From Aromatoleum petrolei (GTDB lineage: Bacteria > Pseudomonadota > Gammaproteobacteria > Burkholderiales > Rhodocyclaceae), in the NCBI RefSeq assembly GCF_017894385.1, contig NZ_CP059560.1, positions 4,410,501-4,474,500 on the forward strand: a stretch of 64,000 bases of DNA, given 5' to 3'. Below the pieces are notes generated by a model. That model searched no databases. It was not told the DNA's origin and saw only the letters and a list, made by a program, of their open reading frames with translations. A program made the translations under genes and the position numbers. Below, in pieces: positions 56,861 through 64,000 of the stretch. Within the stretch, counting starts at the first letter, position 1. Every line of letters begins with the position of its first letter.

Positions 56861-58132
56861 ATGAAACACGTGATACTCGGCAACGGACCCGCAGGCGTCG
56901 TCGCGGCCGAAACGCTGCGCCGCGCCGCCCCCGCGGACGAGATCCTAATGGTCGGCAGCGAGGACGCCCCGCCGTACTCGCGCATGGCCATCCCCTATCT
57001 GCTCGAAGAGAACATCGACGAGTCGGGCACCTGGCTGCGCAAGGCCCCCGAGCACTTTCGCCGGCTCAACATCGGCGAACTGCGCGCGCGTGCCGTGTCG
57101 CTCGATACCGACAAGCGCCGCATCCTGTTCCACGACGGCCACTTCGAGGACTACGACCGGCTCCTGATCGCCACCGGCTCGCACCCCGTGCGCCCGCCCA
57201 TCCCCGGCGTCGACCTGCCCGAAGTGCAGACCTGCTGGACGCTCGACGACGCCCGTGCGATCGCCCGGCTCGCCAAGCCAGGTTCGCGCGTGCTGCAGCT
57301 CGGCGCCGGCTTCATCGGCTGCATCATCATGCAGGCCCTTGCTGCCCGCGGCGTGCAACTCACCGTTGTCGAGATGGGCGACCGCATGGTGCCGCGCATG
57401 ATGACGCCCAAGGCCGGTGGCATGATCAAACGCTGGGTCGAGAACAAAGGCATTCGCGTCGTCACCAACGCCGGCGTGCAACGCATCGACCGCGGCGGCA
57501 GCGAGGGCGTCGTCGACGTCACCCTGTCGACCGGCGAAGTCCTGCCGTGCGATCTAGTGATCGTCGCCGCCGGTGTCGCGCCCAACATCGCCTTCCTCGA
57601 TTCGACGCCGGTCCATGTCGCCAAGGGGGTGCTCGTCGACGACAAGCTCGAGACCAGCGTCCCCGGCATCTTCGCCGCGGGTGACGTCGCCGAGGCTCCC
57701 GATCTCTTCACCGGTGCCCACCTCGTCGCTGCGATCCAGCCCAACGCGGCCGACCAGGCGCGCGTCGCCGCGCTCAACATGGCGGGGCACCATACCAAGC
57801 TCAACGGCGTGCTCGCTATCAACGTGCTCGACACGCTGGGCCTGATTTCGGCCTCCTTCGGCCAGTGGTGGGGGGAGGGTAGCGAAAGTGGCGGAACAGG
57901 CATCGAACACGTCGACGAGAACGGATTCCGTTACCTCAGCCTGCAGTTCAAGGACGACGTGATGATCGGCGCCACCTCGATCGGCCTGACGCAGCACGTC
58001 GGCGCGCTGCGCGGCCTGATCCACGGACGGGTGAAGCTCGGTCCCTGGAAGGATCGCCTGCTCGCCAACCCGTTGCAGTTCGTCGAGGCCTACGTCGCGC
58101 GCTCGCAGCAACCGATGGCGCTCGCGCGCTGA
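56861..58132 (+). CDS. aorC: FAD-dependent NADH oxidoreductase subunit AorC
   Basis: A 423-residue pyridine nucleotide-disulfide-type flavoprotein: FAD loop GNGPAGVVAAETLRR at the N-terminus, NAD loop LQLGAGFIGCIIMQALAARG near residue 145, and the second FAD contact GIFAAGDVAEAPD near residue 268. In the Aromatoleum enzyme this subunit links aldehyde oxidation to NAD reduction. It follows aorB by 93 bases containing a hairpin. Confidence 0.92.
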   Translation: MKHVILGNGPAGVVAAETLRRAAPADEILMVGSEDAPPYSRMAIPYLLEENIDESGTWLRKAPEHFRRLNIGELRARAVSLDTDKRRILFHDGHFEDYDRLLIATGSHPVRPPIPGVDLPEVQTCWTLDDARAIARLAKPGSRVLQLGAGFIGCIIMQALAARGVQLTVVEMGDRMVPRMMTPKAGGMIKRWVENKGIRVVTNAGVQRIDRGGSEGVVDVTLSTGEVLPCDLVIVAAGVAPNIAFLDSTPVHVAKGVLVDDKLETSVPGIFAAGDVAEAPDLFTGAHLVAAIQPNAADQARVAALNMAGHHTKLNGVLAINVLDTLGLISASFGQWWGEGSESGGTGIEHVDENGFRYLSLQFKDDVMIGATSIGLTQHVGALRGLIHGRVKLGPWKDRLLANPLQFVEAYVARSQQPMALAR

Positions 58133-58151
58133 AGCCGGAGTGGATGTGCCC

Positions 58152-58403
58152 ATGAAGATCGGCTTCAAGCTCTTCGCCTCCCTGACCGATCACCTTCCGC
58201 CCGATCGCAAGGGCAACCGTATCGAACTGGAGGTCGGGGAGGGGACGACCATCGCCGAGTTGATCACGCGCTTCAACGTCCCCGAGCGCAGCGCGCATCT
58301 GGTACTCGTCAACGGTCACTTCGTGCCGGCTGCGCAGCGTGCCTCCCGCGCGCTCGCGGACGGCGACGAACTGGCCATCTGGCCGCCGATTGCGGGCGGC
58401 TGA
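58152..58403 (+). CDS. aorD: MoaD/ThiS-like sulfur carrier of the aor operon
   Basis: An 83-residue ubiquitin-fold protein ending in the essential Gly-Gly (WPPIAGG). Such proteins carry the sulfur for pterin dithiolene formation; a dedicated copy in aor operons is thought to serve the tungsten cofactor. ATG 58152 is preferred; GTG 58140 in frame is possible. The symbol follows the operon position and is less certain than aorABC. Confidence 0.8.
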   Translation: MKIGFKLFASLTDHLPPDRKGNRIELEVGEGTTIAELITRFNVPERSAHLVLVNGHFVPAAQRASRALADGDELAIWPPIAGG

Positions 58404-58409
58404 ATCGGA

Positions 58410-58718
58410 TTGGCTTTCGTCAACGGTCCGGTGGCGGAGTGCTTCGAACGCGAAGTGACCGCATCGCCCGCGGAATTCGAGCGCGATCTGCGCAAAGCGT
58501 CGCCGTGCGCAGTCGAAACCGTGGCCCCCCATCACTTCCGCCTGTGCGTCGGGCCGACCCGGCTCGACATTCATGTGGTCCCACGTGGCGTGCGGCGGCT
58601 CGGCATACTTCAGCTGCAGACGCTCAGTGTGCGTTACGAGTTCTTCGGCGGCACCGAGTCGGACCGCAGGGCCTTGCTCGTTCCGCTCGACCGCGCGATG
58701 CAGCGCGGCGGCGGTTGA
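58410..58718 (+). CDS. Small protein at the end of the aor operon, unknown
   Basis: About 102 residues, mixed alpha/beta, without recognised family. Seen: FRLCVGPTRLDIHVVPRGVRRLGILQLQTLSVRYEFF, a beta-rich core. It lies 6 bases after the MoaD-like gene, so it is likely cotranslated and may help cofactor insertion. The frame opens with a TTG at 58410 without a clear ribosome binding site; a GTG at 58431 is another option. Confidence 0.6.
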   Translation: MAFVNGPVAECFEREVTASPAEFERDLRKASPCAVETVAPHHFRLCVGPTRLDIHVVPRGVRRLGILQLQTLSVRYEFFGGTESDRRALLVPLDRAMQRGGG

Positions 58719-58772
58719 GGCGGTTTCCGATCTACATGTGGCGCAGGGCTCCCGAAACGCGGCGCTTGCGCT

Positions 58773-59489
58773 ATGCTCCGACGGATGTACGGACTCGCCG
58801 CGACCTTCGCTGACGCATTCGCCCTTCTTGCCACCTTCGATCACCGCGCGGTCGAAATCGTCATCCTGTCGCTTCGGGTCAGCGGTTCGGCCGTGATCCT
58901 CGGCACACTCATCGGCCTTCCCCTCGGAGCGTGTCTGGCCGTAGGCCGATTCCCCGGCCACAGTGCGGCGCTCGTCGTCGTCAATGGATTGATGGGGGCT
59001 CCGTCGGTGGTCGTCGGAGTCGTCGTCTATCTGGTCCTGTCGCGTTCGGGACCGCTCGGCGGGCTGGGCATGCTCTATACGCCCGCGGCGATGGTCGTCG
59101 CGCAAACCCTGCTGGTCGTGCCCCTGATGGCCGCCATCACACGCCAGATCATCGACGATTCCTGGCAGCGCTATGCCGAAGAATTCAGGGCGATGCGCTT
59201 CACATGGTTGCAAAGCGTCACGACCCTCCTGTACGACTGCCGCCATTCCCTGCTCGTGGCGGTCCTCGCCGGACTCGGGCGCGCCATGAGCGAAGTCGGC
59301 GCGGTGATGATCGTCGGCGGCAACATCGACCACGCCACGCGCGTCATGACCACCGCAATTGCGCTGGAAACCAGCAAGGGCGACCTGCCGCTCGCCATTG
59401 CGTTGGGCATCGTGCTCGTCGCGGTCATTCTCATCCTCAATGCCGTGGCGTTCGCGATGCGGGCCTGGGCGATGCGCAGGTACGGCTGA
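58773..59489 (+). CDS. tupB: Tungstate ABC transporter permease TupB
   Basis: A 238-residue permease with about five to six helices and the family segments RVSGSAVILGTLIGLPLGACLAV, NGLMGAPSVVVGVVVYLVLSRSGPLG and AMSEVGAVMIVGGNI. TupB-like proteins import tungstate, consistent with the tungsten enzyme encoded just upstream. ATG 58785 is an alternative start. No TupA binding protein is found in the window. Confidence 0.88.
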   Translation: MLRRMYGLAATFADAFALLATFDHRAVEIVILSLRVSGSAVILGTLIGLPLGACLAVGRFPGHSAALVVVNGLMGAPSVVVGVVVYLVLSRSGPLGGLGMLYTPAAMVVAQTLLVVPLMAAITRQIIDDSWQRYAEEFRAMRFTWLQSVTTLLYDCRHSLLVAVLAGLGRAMSEVGAVMIVGGNIDHATRVMTTAIALETSKGDLPLAIALGIVLVAVILILNAVAFAMRAWAMRRYG

Positions 59490-59491
59490 AC

Positions 59492-60205
59492 ATGTTCCCC
59501 CTGCGCCTGCGCGACGTCCGATTCCAGCCCAACGGCCGCACGGTCCTCGATGGCATCGAACTGGAACTCGGCGGTGAGGGCATAACGCTCGTGCTCGGCC
59601 CGAACGGTGCCGGCAAGAGCGTGCTGCTGCGCACGATCTGCGGTCTGCTCGAACCCACGGACGGGTACATCGACTGGGGCGGCGGCGCGCGCCCCCATCT
59701 CGGCGTGATGATGGTGTTCCAGCGTCCGATGATGCTGCGCGCCTCGGTGCTGGAAAACGTCGCCCTTGCGCTCAAGCCCCACGGCATCCCGCGCATCGAG
59801 CGCAGGCGCCGCGCTGCGCGCATGCTCGATCGCGTCGGCCTGTTGGCGCGCGCGTCCGACAGCGCGCGGTTGCTCTCTGGCGGCGAACAGCAGCGCCTGG
59901 CGCTCGCCCGCGCATGGGTGACCGCGCCGCGCCTGCTGCTGCTGGACGAACCCACGGCCAGCCTGGATCCATCCGCGACGGCCGAAGTCGAGCGCATCGT
60001 CCGCGAAATCCGTACCGACGGAACGCGCATCCTCATGACCACGCACAATCTCGGCCAGGCCACCCGCCTGGGCGATGATGTCGTGTTCATGAGCGCCGGA
60101 CGGGTGCGCGAACACGCCTCGGTGCAGCGCTTCTTCTCTCGCCCCGCATCCGACGAAGCCCGCCTGTTCATCCAGGGCGAGCTACCGTGGCGGATGAACT
60201 TCTGA
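59492..60205 (+). CDS. tupC: Tungstate ABC transporter ATPase TupC
   Basis: A 237-residue ATPase with GPNGAGKSVLL (Walker A), LLSGGEQQRLALARAW (signature) and LLLLDEPTASLDP (Walker B), followed by the switch His in MTTHNLGQATRLG. It starts 2 bases after the tupB stop. No Mop domain is present, in line with TupC rather than ModC. Confidence 0.88.
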   Translation: MFPLRLRDVRFQPNGRTVLDGIELELGGEGITLVLGPNGAGKSVLLRTICGLLEPTDGYIDWGGGARPHLGVMMVFQRPMMLRASVLENVALALKPHGIPRIERRRRAARMLDRVGLLARASDSARLLSGGEQQRLALARAWVTAPRLLLLDEPTASLDPSATAEVERIVREIRTDGTRILMTTHNLGQATRLGDDVVFMSAGRVREHASVQRFFSRPASDEARLFIQGELPWRMNF

Positions 60206-60210
60206 GCGGA

Positions 60211-61107
60211 TCAGTCCCAGTACGGGACCGGCCCGATGCGCTCCGCCAGATAATCGACAAGTGTGCGCACGCGGTGCGGTACATAGCGCGTGCCGGGAAA
60301 CACCGCGTAAATGTGCAACTCCGTTGTCGAGTATTCCGGCAGCAATACCTCCAGCAACCCGGCCCGCACCGCCTGCGAAGTCAGGAAGGTCGGCTCGCGC
60401 ACCACGCCCAGCCCGCGGATCGCTGCATCGAGCAGGGCATCGCCGTTGTTGGCGCGGAAACGCCCCTTCACCGGCACCGATTGGGTCTCGCCGTTCACAC
60501 TGAAGTTCCAGCCCAGGCTGGAACCCAGCGTGTAAGTCAGGCAGTGGTGCTGCAGCAACTCGTCGGGATGCTTCGGCCGACCGTGCCGATCCAGATAGTC
60601 GGGCGAGGCGACCACCGCCAGCGAACTCCGGCTGAGACGGCGGATCACCAGTGACGGATCGATCTGTTCGGAAATGCGCACGGCGAAATCCATGCCTTCC
60701 TCGATCAGATTCACGCGGCGGTCGCTGAACTCGACGTCCACGCTCACTTCCGGATAGGTGGTAATGAAGTCCGCGACCAAGGGCATCAGGTGGCGCACGC
60801 CGAAGCTCATCGGCACACTCGCGCGAATCTGTCCGCGTGGTGCCTGCTTCTCGCCTGCCAGGTCGCCCTCGGCCGCCTCGACCATCGCCAGGATTTCGCG
60901 GCACTTTTCCAGGTAGGCCGACCCGGACGAAGTCAGGCTCAGCCGCCGCGTGCTGCGGGCGAGCAACTTGGTGCCCAGGTGCGCCTCCAGCGCCGCGATC
61001 TGCCGCGTGATCGCCGAGCGGGCGACATTCAGCCGGTCCGCGACCGCGGTGAAGCTTCCCGCTTCCGCAACGCGAACAAACACTTCCATTGCCTGCAAGC
61101 GATCCAT
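60211..61107 (-). CDS. LysR-family regulator of the quinone oxidoreductase operon
   Basis: A 298-residue regulator: helix-turn-helix at 1-60 (MEVFVRVAEAGSFTAVADRLNVARSAITRQIAALE) and the effector domain after residue 90. It is of the type often found divergent from NAD(P)H:quinone oxidoreductase genes. ATG 61107 matches the family start; 106 bases separate it from the divergent gene, where its operator should lie. Confidence 0.9.
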   Translation of the reverse strand: MDRLQAMEVFVRVAEAGSFTAVADRLNVARSAITRQIAALEAHLGTKLLARSTRRLSLTSSGSAYLEKCREILAMVEAAEGDLAGEKQAPRGQIRASVPMSFGVRHLMPLVADFITTYPEVSVDVEFSDRRVNLIEEGMDFAVRISEQIDPSLVIRRLSRSSLAVVASPDYLDRHGRPKHPDELLQHHCLTYTLGSSLGWNFSVNGETQSVPVKGRFRANNGDALLDAAIRGLGVVREPTFLTSQAVRAGLLEVLLPEYSTTELHIYAVFPGTRYVPHRVRTLVDYLAERIGPVPYWD

Positions 61108-61213
61108 TGTTCTCCTCGGCGCAACAAAGAGTTTGCTTGGGTCCGCTATTTTAGAACCAATCAATCCCATAAAGTGCGCTCACACGTTCAGTACACACTC
61201 CAAGGACACCAAC

Positions 61214-62086
61214 ATGATTCTCGTAACCGGAGCAACCGGGCAGCTAGGCCTGCACATCGTGCAGCAGCTCGCCGTGCGCCTGCCGGAGGCGGGAGTCGGA
61301 CAGCTCGCTGTCAGCGTCCGCAATCCCGAGCGTGCCGCGGCGCTCGCTGCACGTGGTATCGAGGTGCGCCGTGGCAACTTCGATGAGCCCGAAACCCTGC
61401 GGGCGACCTTTGCCGGCGCCTCGCGCCTCGTGATCGTCTCCACCGACGGCCCCAAGGCGCAACGCATCGCGCAGCACCGCAATGCAATCGAGACGGCGCA
61501 CGCCGCCGGGGTTGAGCATATCCTCTACACCAGCTTTCTCGACGCCGACGCCGCATCCCCATCGGAGTTCGCGCAGGTGCATGCCGACAGCGAGGCCGCT
61601 CTTGCCGCGTCCGGCGTCGCTTACACCATTCTGCGCAACGGCATGTACGCAGACTTCCTGCCCATGACCTTTGCCGCCGCGCTCAATTGCGGCCTGCTGC
61701 AATTGCCAGCCGGGGAGGGCAGGGTGAGCTACCTGTCACGCAGCGAGCTTGCGGGGGCAATCGCTGCCGCCGCAGTCGCGCCGCGGCTCAAAAAGCGCAT
61801 CTACGAACTTACCGGCCAGACCGCCCACGATTATCACGACCTTGCTGCGCGGGTCGGCGCCGCGACCGGCAAGGCGCTGCGTTACGAACCGGTGGACGAG
61901 GACTCCTACGCCTCCATGCTTGAAGGGGCCGGCATGCCTGTCTGGCTCGCCCGTTCCATGGCAAACATGTACACCGCAGTCGCTGCGAACCACATGTCGC
62001 GCACCACCAACGACTTCGCTGCCCTGGTCGGTCATCCGCCCAAGTCGATCGACTGCCTTATCGCAGAATTCTTCCGCGCAGTCTGA
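61214..62086 (+). CDS. NmrA-like NAD(P)H:quinone oxidoreductase (QOR2-type)
   Basis: A 290-residue Rossmann protein with GATGQLGLHIVQQLA at the N-terminus and NmrA/QOR2-like body (LVIVSTDGPKAQRIAQHRNAIETAHAAGVEHILYTS is distributed over residues 74-108). The family reduces quinones with NADPH. The ATG at 61214 follows AAGGACACC. The divergent LysR gene probably controls it in response to quinone or electrophile stress. Confidence 0.85.
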   Translation: MILVTGATGQLGLHIVQQLAVRLPEAGVGQLAVSVRNPERAAALAARGIEVRRGNFDEPETLRATFAGASRLVIVSTDGPKAQRIAQHRNAIETAHAAGVEHILYTSFLDADAASPSEFAQVHADSEAALAASGVAYTILRNGMYADFLPMTFAAALNCGLLQLPAGEGRVSYLSRSELAGAIAAAAVAPRLKKRIYELTGQTAHDYHDLAARVGAATGKALRYEPVDEDSYASMLEGAGMPVWLARSMANMYTAVAANHMSRTTNDFAALVGHPPKSIDCLIAEFFRAV

Positions 62087-62124
62087 GCGCCGAAACCATA
62101 AAAACAGAAGCAGGGGGAAACGCA

Positions 62125-62667
62125 ATGAATGCAAGCATCCAATACTCGAGACCGGCGGTGATCGTGCACTGGATGGTCGCCATCCTGGTGCTCGTCGCGC
62201 TGCCGCTCGGCTACTACATGACCGACCTGTCCCTGTCGCCGCGGAAGCTGCAGCTCATCTCGTGGCACAAATGGATCGGCTTCACCGTACTGCTGCTCTT
62301 CATTCCCCGCCTGTTCCTGCGCCTCACGCGCCCGGTGCCCGCGCCGGTCGACACCATGCCGGGCTGGCAACGCGCAGTCGCGTCGCTGACCCACGTCGTG
62401 CTCTACGTGCTGATCATCGCCGTGCCTGTCACCGGATGGCTGATGAGCTCCGCCAAAGGCTTCCCGGTCGTCTATCTGGGGCTCATCCCGCTGCCCGACC
62501 TCGTCGGAAAACACGAGGGCTTGGGCGACCTGCTCAAATCGGCCCACGAAGTCCTGACTTCCGGCCTGTTGATTCTCGTCGGCCTGCACATCGCCGCCGC
62601 ACTCAAACATCACATCATCGACCGCGACGAAACGCTGGTGCGCATGGTGCCCCTGCTCAAACGCTGA
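62125..62667 (+). CDS. Cytochrome b561
   Basis: A 180-residue b-type cytochrome with four membrane helices (VIVHWMVAILVLVALPLGYYM, FTVLLLFIPRLFLRL, SLTHVVLYVLIIAVPVTGWLM, LLILVGLHIAAALKHHI). The haem-ligand histidines are those in VHW, the second helix region, TH and LH. It probably passes electrons between quinol and a periplasmic acceptor. YceI genes follow, as in E. coli yceJ-yceI. Confidence 0.9.
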   Translation: MNASIQYSRPAVIVHWMVAILVLVALPLGYYMTDLSLSPRKLQLISWHKWIGFTVLLLFIPRLFLRLTRPVPAPVDTMPGWQRAVASLTHVVLYVLIIAVPVTGWLMSSAKGFPVVYLGLIPLPDLVGKHEGLGDLLKSAHEVLTSGLLILVGLHIAAALKHHIIDRDETLVRMVPLLKR

Positions 62668-62693
62668 TCCGGACAATCAAAGGAACCCACACC

Positions 62694-63287
62694 ATGAAAG
62701 CCCATAAAATCCTCGCTGCCGCCATCCTGTCGCTCGCGCTGCCCTTGGTGGGGGTGGGCGCACACGCCGCGCAACCCGCAGGTAGCTTCGATCAGGTGCA
62801 GACCGCCAAGAACCGGATCGATTTCGTCTTCAAGCAGATGAACGTGCCGGTCAAGGGCCACTTCACGAAGGCCAAGGTCGATCTCGTCTTCGATCCGGCC
62901 GCCCCCGCGAAATCGACCGTGCGTCTCGATCTCGACCTCGCCAGCATCGATGCCGGTTCCGCTGACGCGAACAGCGAGGTCGTCGGCAAGCCCTGGTTCG
63001 ACATCAAGTCCTTCCCCACCGCGACCTTCGTGTCGTCGTCCGTGAAACCGATCGGCGGCGACCGCTACGAAATGACCGGCAAGCTCACGATCAAGGGCAA
63101 AACACGCGACGTGACGACGCCGGTAACCGTCACGCAGAACGGCAACACCGCTGCGTTCGACGGTGGCTTCACCCTCAAGCGGCTGGAGTTCGCCATCGGC
63201 GACGGCAGCTGGTCCGACACCTCGATCGTCGCCGACGAAGTCAAGGTCAGCTTCCACGTCGAAGCTGAACGCCGCGCTGCGAAATAA
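62694..63287 (+). CDS. YceI-family periplasmic protein (first copy)
   Basis: A 197-residue exported lipocalin-like protein: signal peptide (KILAAAILSLALPLVGVGAHA) and the YceI beta-barrel (IDFVFKQMNVPVKGHF, SFPTATFVSS, MTGKLTIKGKTRDVTTPV). YceI proteins bind polyprenyl or similar long lipids. It lies 26 bases after the cytochrome gene. Confidence 0.9.
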   Translation: MKAHKILAAAILSLALPLVGVGAHAAQPAGSFDQVQTAKNRIDFVFKQMNVPVKGHFTKAKVDLVFDPAAPAKSTVRLDLDLASIDAGSADANSEVVGKPWFDIKSFPTATFVSSSVKPIGGDRYEMTGKLTIKGKTRDVTTPVTVTQNGNTAAFDGGFTLKRLEFAIGDGSWSDTSIVADEVKVSFHVEAERRAAK

Positions 63288-63347
63288 ACCGCCTTGCATC
63301 AAGACCCACTTTCGTTCCGAACCAAACCTGAATTCAGGAGATTCAAG

Positions 63348-63926
63348 ATGAAGCAACTCAAGCGCCTCGCCCTCGCGTCCATTCTCGCCGCCACCGTCGT
63401 CGCCCCCGCGATGGCCACCCCGGAGACCTTCGATATCGACGGCTCGCACACCTTCGCGCGTTTCGCCTACAGCCACTTCGGCTATTCGAGGCAGGAGAGC
63501 CGCTTCAACAAGACCACCGGCACGATCAAGCTCGACCGCGCCGCCAAGTCCGGCGCGGTCGACGTCACGATCGACGCCAAGTCGGTCGATACCGGCTTTG
63601 AAATGTTCAACGGCCACATTCAGGGCGAGGATTTCTTCCACACCGAGAAGTACCCGACGATCACCTTCAAGTCGACCAAGCTGAACTTCAGCGGCGACAA
63701 GCTCGCCTCGGTCGACGGCAATCTGACCATCAAGGGCATCACCAAGCCCGTGAAGCTCGAGGTCAGCTCCTTCCACTGCATGGAACACCCCATGCTCAAG
63801 AAGGAAGCCTGCGGCGCCAACGCCTCCGCCGTCGTCAAGCGTTCCGATTTCGGTGCCGGCAAGTTTGCCCCCCACGTCGGCGACGAAGTCACCCTCGAGA
63901 TCGCCGTCGAGGCTGTCAAGCAGTAA
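63348..63926 (+). CDS. YceI-family periplasmic protein (second copy)
   Basis: A 192-residue YceI protein with signal peptide (LKRLALASILAATVVAPAMA) and the canonical start of the mature form (FDIDGSHTFARFAYSHFGYS). It is closer to standard E. coli YceI than the preceding copy, with a Cys pair (SFHCMEHP, KEACGAN) not seen in that copy. Last gene of the operon, followed by a terminator. Confidence 0.92.
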   Translation: MKQLKRLALASILAATVVAPAMATPETFDIDGSHTFARFAYSHFGYSRQESRFNKTTGTIKLDRAAKSGAVDVTIDAKSVDTGFEMFNGHIQGEDFFHTEKYPTITFKSTKLNFSGDKLASVDGNLTIKGITKPVKLEVSSFHCMEHPMLKKEACGANASAVVKRSDFGAGKFAPHVGDEVTLEIAVEAVKQ

Positions 63927-63974
63927 TCCGGCCGTTCCGTCTCCATTGATCCCGCCCCCTGGGGATCACTTTCG

Positions 63975-64000
63975 CCACCCCGTATTCCGGGGTGGTTTTT
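63975..64000 (+). terminator. Rho-independent terminator after the YceI genes
   Basis: CCACCCCG (63975-63982) and CGGGGTGG (63988-63995) form a perfect 8-bp stem with a 5-base loop, followed by five T up to the window end. Confidence 0.88.

Overview
The window is high-GC chromosomal DNA, most likely from a betaproteobacterium of the Rhodocyclales (Aromatoleum/Azoarcus/Thauera type). This rests on gene content: a tungsten aldehyde oxidoreductase operon of the Aromatoleum AorABC type with a tungstate transporter, a PQQ alcohol dehydrogenase locus with Ped-type accessory genes, several sigma-54 (AcoR-type) activators, and a group 2 Mrp antiporter. No rRNA, tRNA, CRISPR array, insertion sequence or prophage was recognised. 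Gene density is high, with long head-to-tail operons whose genes often overlap by 1-8 bases.

Layout. (1) 1-7284: end of a P-type cation ATPase, a universal stress protein, and a complete Mrp Na+/H+ antiporter operon (A+B fusion, C, D, E, F, G). (2) 7373-10395: a LysR regulator, a 30-fold hexapeptide-repeat protein, and about 1.1 kb of poorly explained DNA with two doubtful small ORFs. (3) 10396-17867: an Lrp/AsnC regulator divergent from a lysine degradation operon (kamA, kdd, a P-loop protein, kamD, kamE, kal, kce) of the kind known from lysine-fermenting anaerobes. (4) 18057-21886: a membrane/exported protein pair, flavohaemoglobin hmp behind an NsrR-like operator, an HD hydrolase and a PilZ/YcgR protein. 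(5) 22007-26931: a heat-shock block with groES-groEL and cbpA-cbpM, each behind a sigma-32-like promoter, plus two unknown proteins. (6) 27039-31288: a TonB receptor, arginase and an EamA exporter.

(7) 31301-60205 is dominated by alcohol and aldehyde oxidation. It holds an ExaC/AcoD aldehyde dehydrogenase with its DUF779 partner, divergent from a degenerate AcoR-like protein; an intact AcoR-like activator and an orphan NarL-type response regulator; an operon on the minus strand (Rieske protein, PQQ alcohol dehydrogenase, outer-membrane protein, DUF1097 protein, aldehyde dehydrogenase); an NMT1-type ABC importer running into a PQQ-associated ABC/beta-propeller operon (Ped type); a MoxJ-like binding protein with cytochrome c PedF; a third AcoR-like activator; and the aor operon followed by tungstate permease and ATPase. 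Sequences with -24/-12 (sigma-54) spacing precede five of these units, and three tandem 17-2-17 bp operator pairs lie in this region. The simplest reading is that alcohols are oxidised in the periplasm by the quinoprotein, that electrons leave through cytochrome c and/or the Rieske protein, and that aldehydes are removed by two NAD-linked dehydrogenases and the tungsten enzyme.

(8) 60211-63926: a LysR regulator divergent from an NAD(P)H:quinone oxidoreductase-like gene, cytochrome b561 and two YceI proteins, closed by a terminator at the window edge.
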